Source of the DNA: Spirochaetaceae bacterium
GTDB taxonomy: Bacteria > Spirochaetota > Spirochaetia > Treponematales > Breznakiellaceae
DNA length: 22,861 nt
Assembly (NCBI GenBank): GCA_031290855.1
Contig: JAISLM010000064.1
Location: 1-22,861 of the forward strand
Direction: 5' to 3'
Numbering within the stretch: the first letter of the stretch is position 1; each line of letters starts with the position of its first letter. Both the position numbers and the translations under genes were made by a program. Of the stretch, positions 14,101 through 22,698 are shown piece after piece. The notes beneath the pieces are model-generated. The model made no database searches. It worked only from the letters and a program-made list of their open reading frames with translations, and was not told the origin of the DNA.

Positions 14101-14123
14101 CGGCGGCACAAGGCGCGCGTACG

Positions 14124-14166
14124 GCGGGATCAAAACGGTTTGCGCGCTTTGATCCCGCTTTGTTTT
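14124..14166 (+). terminator. Intrinsic terminator after the cyclase gene
   Basis: GCGGGATCAAA (14124-14134) and TTTGATCCCGC (14148-14158) form a perfect 11-base-pair stem, followed by TTTGTTTT (14159-14166). It begins 23 bases after the stop codon. Confidence 0.88.
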
Positions 14167-14247
14167 GGACGGGGGCGGCGTCGCCCGTGCCCGCCGCGTC
14201 AAGCCCGGGCCGTGTACCGGGGCGGCTCATCCTTATACCGCGAACTG

Positions 14248-14277
14248 TTGGCGTGAAAGCCTCTCGCCGGTTACAAT
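14248..14277 (+). promoter_or_regulatory. Candidate promoter placing the SpoIIE gene start at or near the transcript start
   Basis: TTGGCG (14248-14253) and TACAAT (14272-14277, five of six consensus) are 18 bases apart. The expected transcription start falls at about 14284, the ATG itself. No ribosome site is visible before that ATG, so a leaderless mRNA is possible. Confidence 0.45.
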
Positions 14278-14283
14278 TTGTTT

Positions 14284-17200
14284 ATGAAGTTTCGTTGGAC
14301 GCTTCCGCCGGTGTTCGTCCTCTTATTACTTGTTTCCCCGAATATCTTTTGTGCCGACCGGATCTACTGGGACAACCCGGTCGAATTTTCGCCCGCCTCC
14401 GGTAGTTTTCCGCAGACGGCCTACGGACAGGGCGTCGCCGTCGTCGGCTGGCAGGAAACTGTAGGGACGTCCGCCAGCGGTCAGATCTATATCTCGGTTG
14501 CCGTGAACTCGCGGGTAACGGAAGGCGAATGGGTGACGCGGGAGCGCCTTGCCGGGCCCTACGGATACGCGATCAACGAGCCTTCAATGTTCACTCTGAG
14601 CGTCGATAAGACCGGGCGCATCTTTGTCTGTATCGCCGCCTCTACGAGCGAAACCGAAATTCTGGTTTCGGAGGACGGCGGCCTTGATTTCAAGGGTTAT
14701 ACGCTACGGCAAAGCGCCATCACGGCGTCAGGCGAGGAGGGTTCGGACGAACTGAACGAGGCGCTGGCTCCGCGCATATTCCACATGGCGGACAACAGCG
14801 CCGTGATGTTCGCGCTTCGGTTGCGGGACAGAAGCCTCAACCTTTACTACGCCCGTTCCGAGGACGGGTATACATGGTCGCCCTTCACGCAGTTTGTCAG
14901 AGCGCCCGCGCTGCAACTCAACTTCCTGCCGACGCACGCGACGATAGGCGGTACGGACTACATCGTGTTTCAGTCCCTGATCTCCGGCACACTGAATCGT
15001 CCGAGCTACCAACTCTACCTGAAAACAAGCTCCAACGGCGGCATGACTTGGACGGAAGCCCGGCGGATCACGACGTTCACCGATTCGTTTATGGCGACAC
15101 AGGCGAATCCCGACGGCATCAACAATGAACGGGCCCACCTTTCGGTTTCCGGCGGCAGCCTCTTTCTCGTGTGGGAACGCCGCGACAGTTCCGGATCGCC
15201 GCAAATTTACGGGGCCGTGCTTAACCCGGACGGCGCCCTAGCCGAGCCTGCGGAACGGATCAACTCCCGCGCCGCATACTGCAACAATCCGGTAGCGCTT
15301 GAATTCGAGGGAAAGCGCGTCGTTATATGGTTCGACAACCGGATCGGCCAGAACGAGGCCTTTATGGCGGTAAAGTACGACGATACATGGCAGGACGCGG
15401 AGCTTTCCCGATTCTCGCAGAGCGTAGTATTCGCCCGCCCCGCGCTGGCCAACAACGCCTTCTATGTTTTTTGGCAGGAAGTCGCCGGCAACAAAAACCG
15501 TATCTACATCCTGTCGTCCGATGAAAACGCCCCTGCCGCCCAGCTTGCCGCCGGGAACTTTACCGACGGCAGGCGCGTATCAAGCGAGAAGGCGATGATA
15601 AACTGGAAGGTGCCTTACGATTCGTCCGGCGTCAGGGGCTATTCCTGGGAATGGAGCCGCGATCCGGACGCGCTTCCGCCCGAACTCGTGATGATGCCCG
15701 CGTGGGAAACTTCCGTCGAAAAACTGGCGACGGAGGACGGAAACTGGTACTTCACGCTGATCGTGCAGGATAACGCCGATAACTGGTCGGAACCCTCCAG
15801 GATCACGTTTGTCCGTGACACCACGCCGCCGCCCGCCGCCGCGATAGTGCCGCCCGCCCTGGATGGGGACGGCTTTCTTCTGTCCAACACCTTTACGATG
15901 CGCTGGAGCGAACCGCCCGCGTCCGACCTGGCCGGTTACGCCTGGAGCCTCGACTACCTTGCCCCGCCGGCGGCGCTGGCAGATACCGTCATGCGGAACG
16001 CCGCCCTTACGGGGAATGAAACTTCGAGGGCGCTACGTAACCGGGGGCCGGATAATCACGCCTCGTTCACAAACGAGGACGACGGCTGGTGGCGCTTTTC
16101 CGTCGTGCCGCTCGACAACGTAGGGAACGCGGGCCCCGCCTCCTACATAGTCTTCAAAACAAACAAATACATACCGCACACTTTCATAACGCTGCTTGAC
16201 TACGGCCAGGACGTGCAGGGCGTCCTTTCGATGGCGATAATAGGGCGGGGTTTTTCGGAAAGCGGCGCGGTAGACAGAATAGTTTTCCGAAGGAACGGCC
16301 AGGCGGTACGGGAACTCAGCCTTGCTAACGGGGACTACACCGTGCGCGGTGACAGGGAGATAAGGCTTACCGATGTCGAGATGCTGCCGGAAGGTTCCTA
16401 CTACGTTGTGGTCAGGCACCCGCTGCGCGGCGAGGCCGTATCCCCCCGCCCGATCAGCATAGCAAAGACCTTCACCGTGAAGTTCGGCAATTTCACGAAC
16501 ATCTGGCAGACCCCGTGGATCACCCGGCTCGGAAAGGACTTTGTATTCGACATACCGGCAGCGTCGACGATACTCGTAATAGTGTTCTGCGCTTTCCTGT
16601 TACTGCTTACAACACGCGGCATCGGTGTTATAATGAAGGAGAACAAGGCCGTCCGTGTGGAGGCCCTCGCACTTCTAAACGAGGAATTTATGCCGGTAGA
16701 AAAGAAGCGGCAGTTGCTGCTTTCAAAAAAGCGCATTCTGGGACTCAGGCTGAAATTCGCCTCGTTCATCCTTGCCCTCGTTCTGATAATCGTGATCATG
16801 CTTTCCCTCCCCCTGTTCATATCTATGAGCAACACGCAGCGGCAGACCCTGATGCAAGGGCTGTGGGACAGGTCGTCCGTTCTGCTTGAAGCGCTTACCC
16901 GCAGCTCGCGCGTATTCATGCCCTCGAACAGCGTACTGGAACTGGGCTATCTGCCCGCGCAGATAGCCTCCGTCCCGGAAGCGCACTACGTCACGATAAC
17001 CGGCTTCGGCACGGGCGATACTGTAAACAACGACTACGTCTGGGCGACCAACGACCCGGAAATACTGATAAAGATAAACACTAACGTCCTTGAACTCGGA
17101 GTATCGCGGATCAAGGACGATATAACGCCGGCTCTGTCCGTGCTGAACGAAGAGTTGAACGGCGAAGCGCGGTATGAACTCAGCGGCATGACGGAAAGCA

Positions 17201-18882
17201 TAGCCCAGTTCAACCGTGAAAGCATGGGGCTGCTCCTCGCCACGGACGCGGAAAGCCGCCGCCGGCTCGAAGACATCCAGGTCACGACACGCGACCTTGA
17301 AAACCGTATAACTATGATCCTTGACAGGATAAGCGCCAATACAAACTCATACCCGGCCTTAGACATCGACAACATGGACATGAACAGCAGCGAAAGATAC
17401 CTGTTGTACAAGCCCGTGATGTTCCATCAGAGTACGAGCGACATCTACGTGCGCGGCATAGTCCGTCTGGAAGTATCCAACGAAACGATACTCGCGGCGA
17501 TAAGGGACGGACAACTCAGCATCATCAGGATGATCCTCTATGTCGCCGTTATCGCGATAGCTATCGGCGGCATAGGCGCCGTCGCCCTGTCGTCCCTGAT
17601 CATCCTCCCGATACGCCGCCTCGTCCGCCACGTCGAACAGATACGCGACACGGAGAACAAAGCCGAGCTTGAAGGCGTGGAGATCGTCCTAAAAACGAAC
17701 GACGAACTGGCCGTACTTGCCGAAACGATCAACGACATGACGCACGGACTCGTAAAGGCGGCGAAGGCGGCGGAGGACCTGTCCATCGGCAAGGAGATAC
17801 AGAAGAAGTTCATCCCGCTGGAGACTGACAGGGACGGAAACAAACTTACATACGGCTCTCAGGCGACGAAAAACACGAGGTTCTTCGGCTACTACGAGGG
17901 GGCGAAAGGCGTTTCCGGCGATTATTTTGATTACCAGGACATAGACGGGCGCTACTTCGCGATAATCAAGTGCGACGTCGCGGGAAAAGGCGTTCCGGCG
18001 GCGCTGATCATGGCCCAGGTCGCCACGATGTTCCGCAACTACTTCAAGACATGGACTCCGACGAAAGAAGGAATGCGGATCGAACCCCTGGTATACCTGA
18101 TGAACGACTTTATCGAAACGCTCGGCTTCAAGGGACGCTTCGCCGCCTTCACGCTCTGCATCTTCGACTCGGCGGAAGGGCTGCTCCGTTTCTGCAACGC
18201 GGGCGACAACCTGATACACTGGTACGACCATTCAGAAAGCAAGTTAAAGACGATCACCCTGCCCCAGACCCCGGCGGTGGGTGTCCTCCCGAACTTCATA
18301 CTGGAAGCGAGCAACGCCTACCAGATACAGAGCCTCCGGCTGGATCACGGCGATATGCTGCTTATGTACACGGACGGCATCGAGGAGGCGAAACGCCTGT
18401 TCCGTGACGCGAATTACAACGAGATCGTCTGCGCCTACAAGGACCTGCCGAACGATTCGCCGCACGGCAGCCACGTTGTCGGACAGAACGGCGAGGAACT
18501 TGGCGCAGAGCGCGTCAGCGAGATAATAAACGCCGTGATGAACAAGGGCAAATACAAACTGTACAAATATCACAACCCGCTCGGAGAAGTGGACTACAAC
18601 TTTGATTTTTCGGCCTGTCGCGGCACCGTCGAGGAAGTGATCATGGCGATGGTATCGATAGAAAAAGTCTTCCGAATGTACAAGAGGGCGGACGCCGGAA
18701 GTGACGTCCGCATACTCGTTGACGGCAAGGTGAACTCGTTCCTGCGCGATTATTTCCTTGAATACCGCGTCTATTGCAGGCCGCAGGATCACCCCGAAAA
18801 CCCGATGTACGTGTACTACGACGGCATGAGCGAGGATGAACAGTATGACGACCTTACGATCCTGGGCCTCCACTGGAAGTAG
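14284..18882 (+). CDS. Membrane sensor phosphatase: sialidase-like region, HAMP and SpoIIE/PP2C domain
   Basis: About 1532 residues. A signal peptide (1-25) precedes a periplasmic region with Asp-box motifs S-E-D-G-G (about 129), S-E-D-G-Y-T-W (192) and S-S-N-G-G-M-T-W (249), pointing to a sialidase-like beta-propeller without visible catalytic residues. Ig/FN3-like modules follow to about 740. Membrane segments lie near 756-778, 822-850 and 1080-1110; a second periplasmic sensor of about 230 residues lies between the last two. HAMP (I-L-P-I-R-R-L-V-R-H-V-E) leads into a SpoIIE phosphatase with G-D-Y-F-D (about 1213), D-V-A-G-K-G, G-D-N, Y-T-D-G-I-E-E-A (1362) and D-D-L-T (1521). Such phosphatases dephosphorylate STAS anti-anti-sigma proteins; none is encoded nearby. 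The gap between the last two motifs, near 155 residues, is far longer than usual. The start is the ATG, six bases after a possible TTG. Confidence 0.88.
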   Translation: MKFRWTLPPVFVLLLLVSPNIFCADRIYWDNPVEFSPASGSFPQTAYGQGVAVVGWQETVGTSASGQIYISVAVNSRVTEGEWVTRERLAGPYGYAINEPSMFTLSVDKTGRIFVCIAASTSETEILVSEDGGLDFKGYTLRQSAITASGEEGSDELNEALAPRIFHMADNSAVMFALRLRDRSLNLYYARSEDGYTWSPFTQFVRAPALQLNFLPTHATIGGTDYIVFQSLISGTLNRPSYQLYLKTSSNGGMTWTEARRITTFTDSFMATQANPDGINNERAHLSVSGGSLFLVWERRDSSGSPQIYGAVLNPDGALAEPAERINSRAAYCNNPVALEFEGKRVVIWFDNRIGQNEAFMAVKYDDTWQDAELSRFSQSVVFARPALANNAFYVFWQEVAGNKNRIYILSSDENAPAAQLAAGNFTDGRRVSSEKAMINWKVPYDSSGVRGYSWEWSRDPDALPPELVMMPAWETSVEKLATEDGNWYFTLIVQDNADNWSEPSRITFVRDTTPPPAAAIVPPALDGDGFLLSNTFTMRWSEPPASDLAGYAWSLDYLAPPAALADTVMRNAALTGNETSRALRNRGPDNHASFTNEDDGWWRFSVVPLDNVGNAGPASYIVFKTNKYIPHTFITLLDYGQDVQGVLSMAIIGRGFSESGAVDRIVFRRNGQAVRELSLANGDYTVRGDREIRLTDVEMLPEGSYYVVVRHPLRGEAVSPRPISIAKTFTVKFGNFTNIWQTPWITRLGKDFVFDIPAASTILVIVFCAFLLLLTTRGIGVIMKENKAVRVEALALLNEEFMPVEKKRQLLLSKKRILGLRLKFASFILALVLIIVIMLSLPLFISMSNTQRQTLMQGLWDRSSVLLEALTRSSRVFMPSNSVLELGYLPAQIASVPEAHYVTITGFGTGDTVNNDYVWATNDPEILIKINTNVLELGVSRIKDDITPALSVLNEELNGEARYELSGMTESIAQFNRESMGLLLATDAESRRRLEDIQVTTRDLENRITMILDRISANTNSYPALDIDNMDMNSSERYLLYKPVMFHQSTSDIYVRGIVRLEVSNETILAAIRDGQLSIIRMILYVAVIAIAIGGIGAVALSSLIILPIRRLVRHVEQIRDTENKAELEGVEIVLKTNDELAVLAETINDMTHGLVKAAKAAEDLSIGKEIQKKFIPLETDRDGNKLTYGSQATKNTRFFGYYEGAKGVSGDYFDYQDIDGRYFAIIKCDVAGKGVPAALIMAQVATMFRNYFKTWTPTKEGMRIEPLVYLMNDFIETLGFKGRFAAFTLCIFDSAEGLLRFCNAGDNLIHWYDHSESKLKTITLPQTPAVGVLPNFILEASNAYQIQSLRLDHGDMLLMYTDGIEEAKRLFRDANYNEIVCAYKDLPNDSPHGSHVVGQNGEELGAERVSEIINAVMNKGKYKLYKYHNPLGEVDYNFDFSACRGTVEEVIMAMVSIEKVFRMYKRADAGSDVRILVDGKVNSFLRDYFLEYRVYCRPQDHPENPMYVYYDGMSEDEQYDDLTILGLHWK

Positions 18883-18991
18883 GGCGCTCATTACTAATTA
18901 TTAATTGCCGGCTTGCCATCCAGGGTTTTTAGCTCAATTTTCAGCGCTTTGGGAATGTCTGGAGCGGAGACTCAAGTGGCTCAAACAGAAA

Positions 18992-19993
18992 CTACCCTGA
19001 TATTTTGAGCAGAGACTTCTTCCGGGCAAGTATGTCGCCAGCGATTCCGCCTACCGAATCGATGGAAATCGCTATTAGCACGACGATTCCGCTGACGGCC
19101 GTCTGCCAATACGTGTTGACGTTGAAAAGCACTATCATGTTTTGAATTATGCTGAGTATACACGCGCCGAGTACCGCGCCGAACGGGTTCCCGACGCCGC
19201 CGGTTAACGCCACTCCGCCTATGACAGACGCCGCTATGGAGTTCATCACCCATACGTCGCCGATTGCCGGCTGCGAATTGCCTAGACGGGCAATCATCAG
19301 GAGGCCGGCCGTCGCGCAGAAAAAACCCATTATTGCGTAGACGGCTATTCTAGCGGCGTCAACGTTAATACCCAGAATTTTTGCCGCTTCCCTGTTGTTG
19401 CCTATCGCGTAGATATAGCGGCCGAACGGCGTTTTTTGCGTAACAAAAAGCATTACGAGCAAAAATACGCAGGCAATGACAAACGGAATTGGAATGCCAA
19501 AAATCATGCCGCGCCCCAGATAGTGTATACTTTCCGGTATGCCGACTATGGCCCTGCCTTTCGTTATAACCAGCGTGATGCCGGCAAAAACACCCTGCGT
19601 GGCGATGGTAACAATCATCGCGTTAAGACGCAGCTTGGTAATAAGCAGTCCGTTTATTACGCCCAGGAGAATTCCGCAAAGCAGGCTGATAAGCAGCGCG
19701 ATATATGGGGGAACCTGTCCGTGCAGCATCAGTATGCCGCCTATAACTCCGGAAAGTGAAGCCATTTTCCCTACCGAAAGATCAAGTTCCCCAAGCATCA
19801 AAAGACACGACTGGCCGATCGTTATAATCATGACAAATGAAAGATCGCGGATAACCGACTGGAGATTATAGGCGGTTAAAAAATTCGGAGAAACGACAGC
19901 CGCTATTATGATCAGAATCAGAAGCACGGCGGCAATGGTCAGAATTTTTATTTTGGAAATCTTTTTTAAAATACCTGTTACCGTGTTGTTCAT
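18992..19993 (-). CDS. Sugar ABC transporter permease, RbsC type
   Basis: A 333-residue inner-membrane protein of the branched RbsC/XylH/AraH family. It has many hydrophobic segments from residue 16 to the end, the family motif G-R-Y-I-Y-A-I-G-N-N-R-E-A-A-K-I-L-G-I-N (about 190-210), which contacts the ATPase, and the glycine-rich S-V-I-G-G-V-A-L-T-G-G-V-G-N-P-F-G-A-V-L-G near 260-280. It forms the membrane channel of a sugar importer. The start overlaps the stop of the ATPase gene (ATGA at 19990-19993), so translation is coupled. It is the last gene of the operon and converges on the SpoIIE gene; no good terminator is visible in the 110 bases between. The substrate cannot be assigned. Confidence 0.92.
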   Translation of the reverse strand: MNNTVTGILKKISKIKILTIAAVLLILIIIAAVVSPNFLTAYNLQSVIRDLSFVMIITIGQSCLLMLGELDLSVGKMASLSGVIGGILMLHGQVPPYIALLISLLCGILLGVINGLLITKLRLNAMIVTIATQGVFAGITLVITKGRAIVGIPESIHYLGRGMIFGIPIPFVIACVFLLVMLFVTQKTPFGRYIYAIGNNREAAKILGINVDAARIAVYAIMGFFCATAGLLMIARLGNSQPAIGDVWVMNSIAASVIGGVALTGGVGNPFGAVLGACILSIIQNMIVLFNVNTYWQTAVSGIVVLIAISIDSVGGIAGDILARKKSLLKISG

Positions 19994-21495
19994 TCCGGAT
20001 CACTCCTTTTAATCCCCATAATTTCATTCAGTATTTTTGTTTTGTCAAAAGGCGCGGCTGACTCGCCAGCCTTGCTGCCAAAGTAAACAGCAATAATGCG
20101 GTTTGAACATTTTAATAATTCGTTCATTTCGGAAGAAATCAGAATAATGCCAATCTGTTCTTCTTCGGCAAGTTTTTTCATAAGCCGGTATATTTCTACT
20201 TTTGAACCAATATCGATACCCTTTGTCGGTTCATCAAAAACCAGTATTTTGGGATGAATAAACATTGAACGGCCAATGATAACTTTCTGCTGGTTACCGC
20301 CGCTTAAATTCTGTATCAATTGATCAAGTGAAGCCGTTTTTATATTGTATGTATTTACAACCCCGTATGCCGCCGCCGTTTCTTTTTTTTCCGCTATGAA
20401 TAAACCGTCGCGCAGCCGTTCCAAAAGCGGCGCTGTAATATTATGCTTAACGGAAAGTTTTGGCAGAATCCCCTGCTGCTTCCGTTCTTCGGGCAGATAG
20501 ATAAAACCGTGCCGTACCGAATAACTGGTATCGCCGAATTTCCACGGCTTCCCTTCAATTTTTACCGCGCCTGACCACACGGGCAGACAGCCGAATATCG
20601 CCTGCATAATCTCGGTACGTCCGCTTCCTACAAGCCCTGAAAACCCCAGAATCTCACCCTTATGCAGCGTAAAACTGATGTTGCTGAACTTCGCGCCGGA
20701 GAAACCGCTCACCTCCATCAAAACTTCCGCCTGAGGTTTTTCCGGCCTGTATGTTTCTTCCTGGCTAATCTCGTTTCCAATCATCCGCGCTATAACCCAC
20801 GGAATATCAACATCCCGTGCGGACGAAGATGCGACCTTCTTTCCATTGCGCAAGACTGTTATATCGTCGCCTATGGCAAAGATTTCTTCCAGTTTGTGGG
20901 AAATAAAAATAACGGCCTTGCCCCTGGACTTTAGTTCCTTAAGCACATCGAAAAGCCTTTCAGCTTCCGTCGAGGTAAGGCTTGTAGTCGGTTCGTCCAG
21001 TATCAGAATTTCAGAATCATCATCCGTCATGCTGCGCGCGATTTGCAGCATCTGCCGCTCCGACACGGATATGTTTTTAACAAGCTCGCCAGGCCCGGCG
21101 CGTATCTTAAAACGCTCAAGCCAGGGGACGGCCATTGTCTGTAGTTTGGATTTACTGACAATACAGCGGAGTCCGTTCAATTTAAACGGTATAAAAAGAT
21201 TTTCCGCAACGCTCATCTCGCTAAAAAGGTCAAGCTCCTGCGGTACATACGCGATGCCGCTGAAAAGTTTTTTGCTTTTTTTGTCCGTGATGCTGGCGGG
21301 TACGCCGTTGATCCGTACCTCGCCTTCATCACAGGCATATATTCCGGTAAATATTTTTATGAGTGTACTTTTTCCGGCGCCATTTTCGCCTATGATGCAG
21401 TGTATCCTGCCTTTTTCCACTTGAAGACTCACATCATCCAGCGCTTTTACGCCGGGAAAAACCTTTGTTATGCCGCAGGCTTCAAGTACACCCAT
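19990..21495 (-). CDS. Sugar ABC transporter double ATPase, RbsA type
   Basis: A 501-residue protein with two ATPase halves in the RbsA/MglA/XylG pattern. Half one has Walker A G-E-N-G-A-G-K-S-T (37-45), a relaxed signature I-S-V-S-E-R-Q-M, Walker B I-L-I-L-D-E-P-T-T-S-L and switch F-I-S-H-K. Half two has the degenerate Walker A G-L-V-G-S-G-R-T-E that is normal for this family, L-S-G-G-N-Q-Q-K-V, and L-V-F-D-E-P-T-K-G-I-D-I-G. It powers import at the cytoplasmic membrane. The start ATG 21495 is 9 bases after the binding-protein stop and the end overlaps the permease start, so all three genes form one operon. Base composition is visibly more AT-rich than the genes at 1873-14100, shared by the whole operon. 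Confidence 0.93.
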   Translation of the reverse strand: MGVLEACGITKVFPGVKALDDVSLQVEKGRIHCIIGENGAGKSTLIKIFTGIYACDEGEVRINGVPASITDKKSKKLFSGIAYVPQELDLFSEMSVAENLFIPFKLNGLRCIVSKSKLQTMAVPWLERFKIRAGPGELVKNISVSERQMLQIARSMTDDDSEILILDEPTTSLTSTEAERLFDVLKELKSRGKAVIFISHKLEEIFAIGDDITVLRNGKKVASSSARDVDIPWVIARMIGNEISQEETYRPEKPQAEVLMEVSGFSGAKFSNISFTLHKGEILGFSGLVGSGRTEIMQAIFGCLPVWSGAVKIEGKPWKFGDTSYSVRHGFIYLPEERKQQGILPKLSVKHNITAPLLERLRDGLFIAEKKETAAAYGVVNTYNIKTASLDQLIQNLSGGNQQKVIIGRSMFIHPKILVFDEPTKGIDIGSKVEIYRLMKKLAEEEQIGIILISSEMNELLKCSNRIIAVYFGSKAGESAAPFDKTKILNEIMGIKRSDPE

Positions 21496-21504
21496 AACAG
21501 CCGC

Positions 21505-22536
21505 TTATTTCTGGCCTATACCGTATTTTTTCAAATTAGGATCTTTCAGCGTAAAGTGCGCCGCTTCCGCAATCGCCTCGTCAACATTGTCTTTCGTAAT
21601 CAGGTCAATGCCGGTGTTGATTTTAAGCGGAACACGGTTTCCCAGCGATTGCTGCCAGAGGAGCAAAACCACCTGCGCGGCCTGAATAACCGTGGGGGCG
21701 CTGGACGAACCATCGATAACGCCGGACTTGATCAGATCAAGCGTTTCCGCCATGCCTTCAAGGCCGACGACGTGTATCTGTCCGACCTTTCCCGCTTCCC
21801 GTACCGCGTTACCGACGCCTATTGGATAGGCCGCGTTGGAACCGATATAACCGGCAAGATCGGAGTTCTGGGCTATGATGCCCGCCGCCTGCTGCTGCGC
21901 CGTTTGAATATCATCGTTATCAACACCGCCCTGGATCACGGTTATGCCGGGATAACGTTTGAAATATTCAAAATAGTAACTGTATCGGGCCTCGTGGTTC
22001 GGGGCGGTCGGGACGCCGCGCATTACGGCAACCTTTCCCTTATACCCTATTACCTGGGCAAGGTACTCGGCGGCGATACGCGCCTGATCTTCGGAAGGAC
22101 TCCCCACTTGAGGAATACCGGAATTATCCGGCGCTTCCGCGTCGAAAAATACGACGGGAATCCCCTGCCTGCGAACCTCCTCAATTACAGCGGCCGTCCC
22201 GTTATAGTCGAGCAGATCGATAGCTATACCGGTAGGCCTGGTTGCGGCGGCCTGCTGGATAATCGAGTTCTGTTCGGCAACGTCCGCTGTCGTAGGCGCG
22301 CGGTAATCAATGCTTATCTTTCTGCCAATCTGGGCGCCAAGTTCATCGGCCTGCAGCCGCGCATAGTTTGCGAAGTCGTCAAACCAAGGGTGTACAACCT
22401 TGGGGACGATAACGATACGCATATCCGCGCCGCCGGCGCTGGATACCGTCTTAGTTTCCTCAGCTTTCTGGCAGCTTATGGCAAATAAGGCAAAAGCCGT
22501 CATGACTGAGAGCGCGAAAAAATAGTATTTCCTCAT
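21505..22536 (-). CDS. Sugar ABC transporter substrate-binding lipoprotein, RbsB type
   Basis: A 343-residue periplasmic-binding protein (Peripla_BP_4 type). The signal ends at a relaxed lipobox A-I-S-C (Cys22), so it is tethered as a lipoprotein. The mature part begins M-R-I-V-I-V-P-K-V-V-H-P-W-F-D-D-F, with the aromatic and charged residues that usually line the sugar pocket, followed by G-I-A-I-D-L-L-D, G-I-P-V-V-F-F-D-A-E-A-P, G-S-P-S-E-D-Q-A-R-I-A-A and later V-V-G-L-E-G-M-A-E-T. It delivers a sugar or related ligand to the RbsC-type permease. ATG 22536 has AGGAGG seven bases upstream. It is the first gene of the operon, as usual. Specificity is not readable; neighbour context hints at a sugar that enters through an isomerase. 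Confidence 0.93.
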   Translation of the reverse strand: MRKYYFFALSVMTAFALFAISCQKAEETKTVSSAGGADMRIVIVPKVVHPWFDDFANYARLQADELGAQIGRKISIDYRAPTTADVAEQNSIIQQAAATRPTGIAIDLLDYNGTAAVIEEVRRQGIPVVFFDAEAPDNSGIPQVGSPSEDQARIAAEYLAQVIGYKGKVAVMRGVPTAPNHEARYSYYFEYFKRYPGITVIQGGVDNDDIQTAQQQAAGIIAQNSDLAGYIGSNAAYPIGVGNAVREAGKVGQIHVVGLEGMAETLDLIKSGVIDGSSSAPTVIQAAQVVLLLWQQSLGNRVPLKINTGIDLITKDNVDEAIAEAAHFTLKDPNLKKYGIGQK

Positions 22537-22562
22537 ACTATATCCTCCTGTATGTCTGTAAT

Positions 22563-22591
22563 ATTCTAAACCCTGTTTTCAGGTAACGCAA
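22563..22591 (-). promoter_or_regulatory. Candidate promoter of the sugar ABC operon, with a small palindrome in the spacer
   Basis: On the minus strand TTGCGT (22591-22586) and TAGAAT (22568-22563) are 17 bases apart. The spacer contains CCTG-AAAA-CAGG, a short inverted repeat that could be an operator half-site pair. The -35 is weak, consistent with a regulated promoter. Confidence 0.5.
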
Positions 22592-22635
22592 GAAAATTGT
22601 AACAAATGTTCAGCAGTAATACACTTCTATTTTTC

Positions 22636-22664
22636 TTGCCGGTATGGAGAAGGCGGTATATACT
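22636..22664 (+). promoter_or_regulatory. Candidate promoter of the divergent right-edge gene
   Basis: TTGCCG (22636-22641) and TATACT (22659-22664, five of six consensus) are 17 bases apart. The start would be near 22671, with GGAGG (22690-22694) before ATG 22699. The facing promoter of the sugar ABC operon lies about 45 bases to the left, so a shared regulator is plausible. Confidence 0.5.
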
Positions 22665-22698
22665 GGTTCAAAAGAAACAAAACCGGCATGGAGGTAAC

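Noticed and set aside
18883..18991. Possible bidirectional terminator between the SpoIIE gene and the sugar permease
   Set aside because: Only AT-rich sequence and weak complementarity are present; no stem with a T tract could be drawn on either strand.
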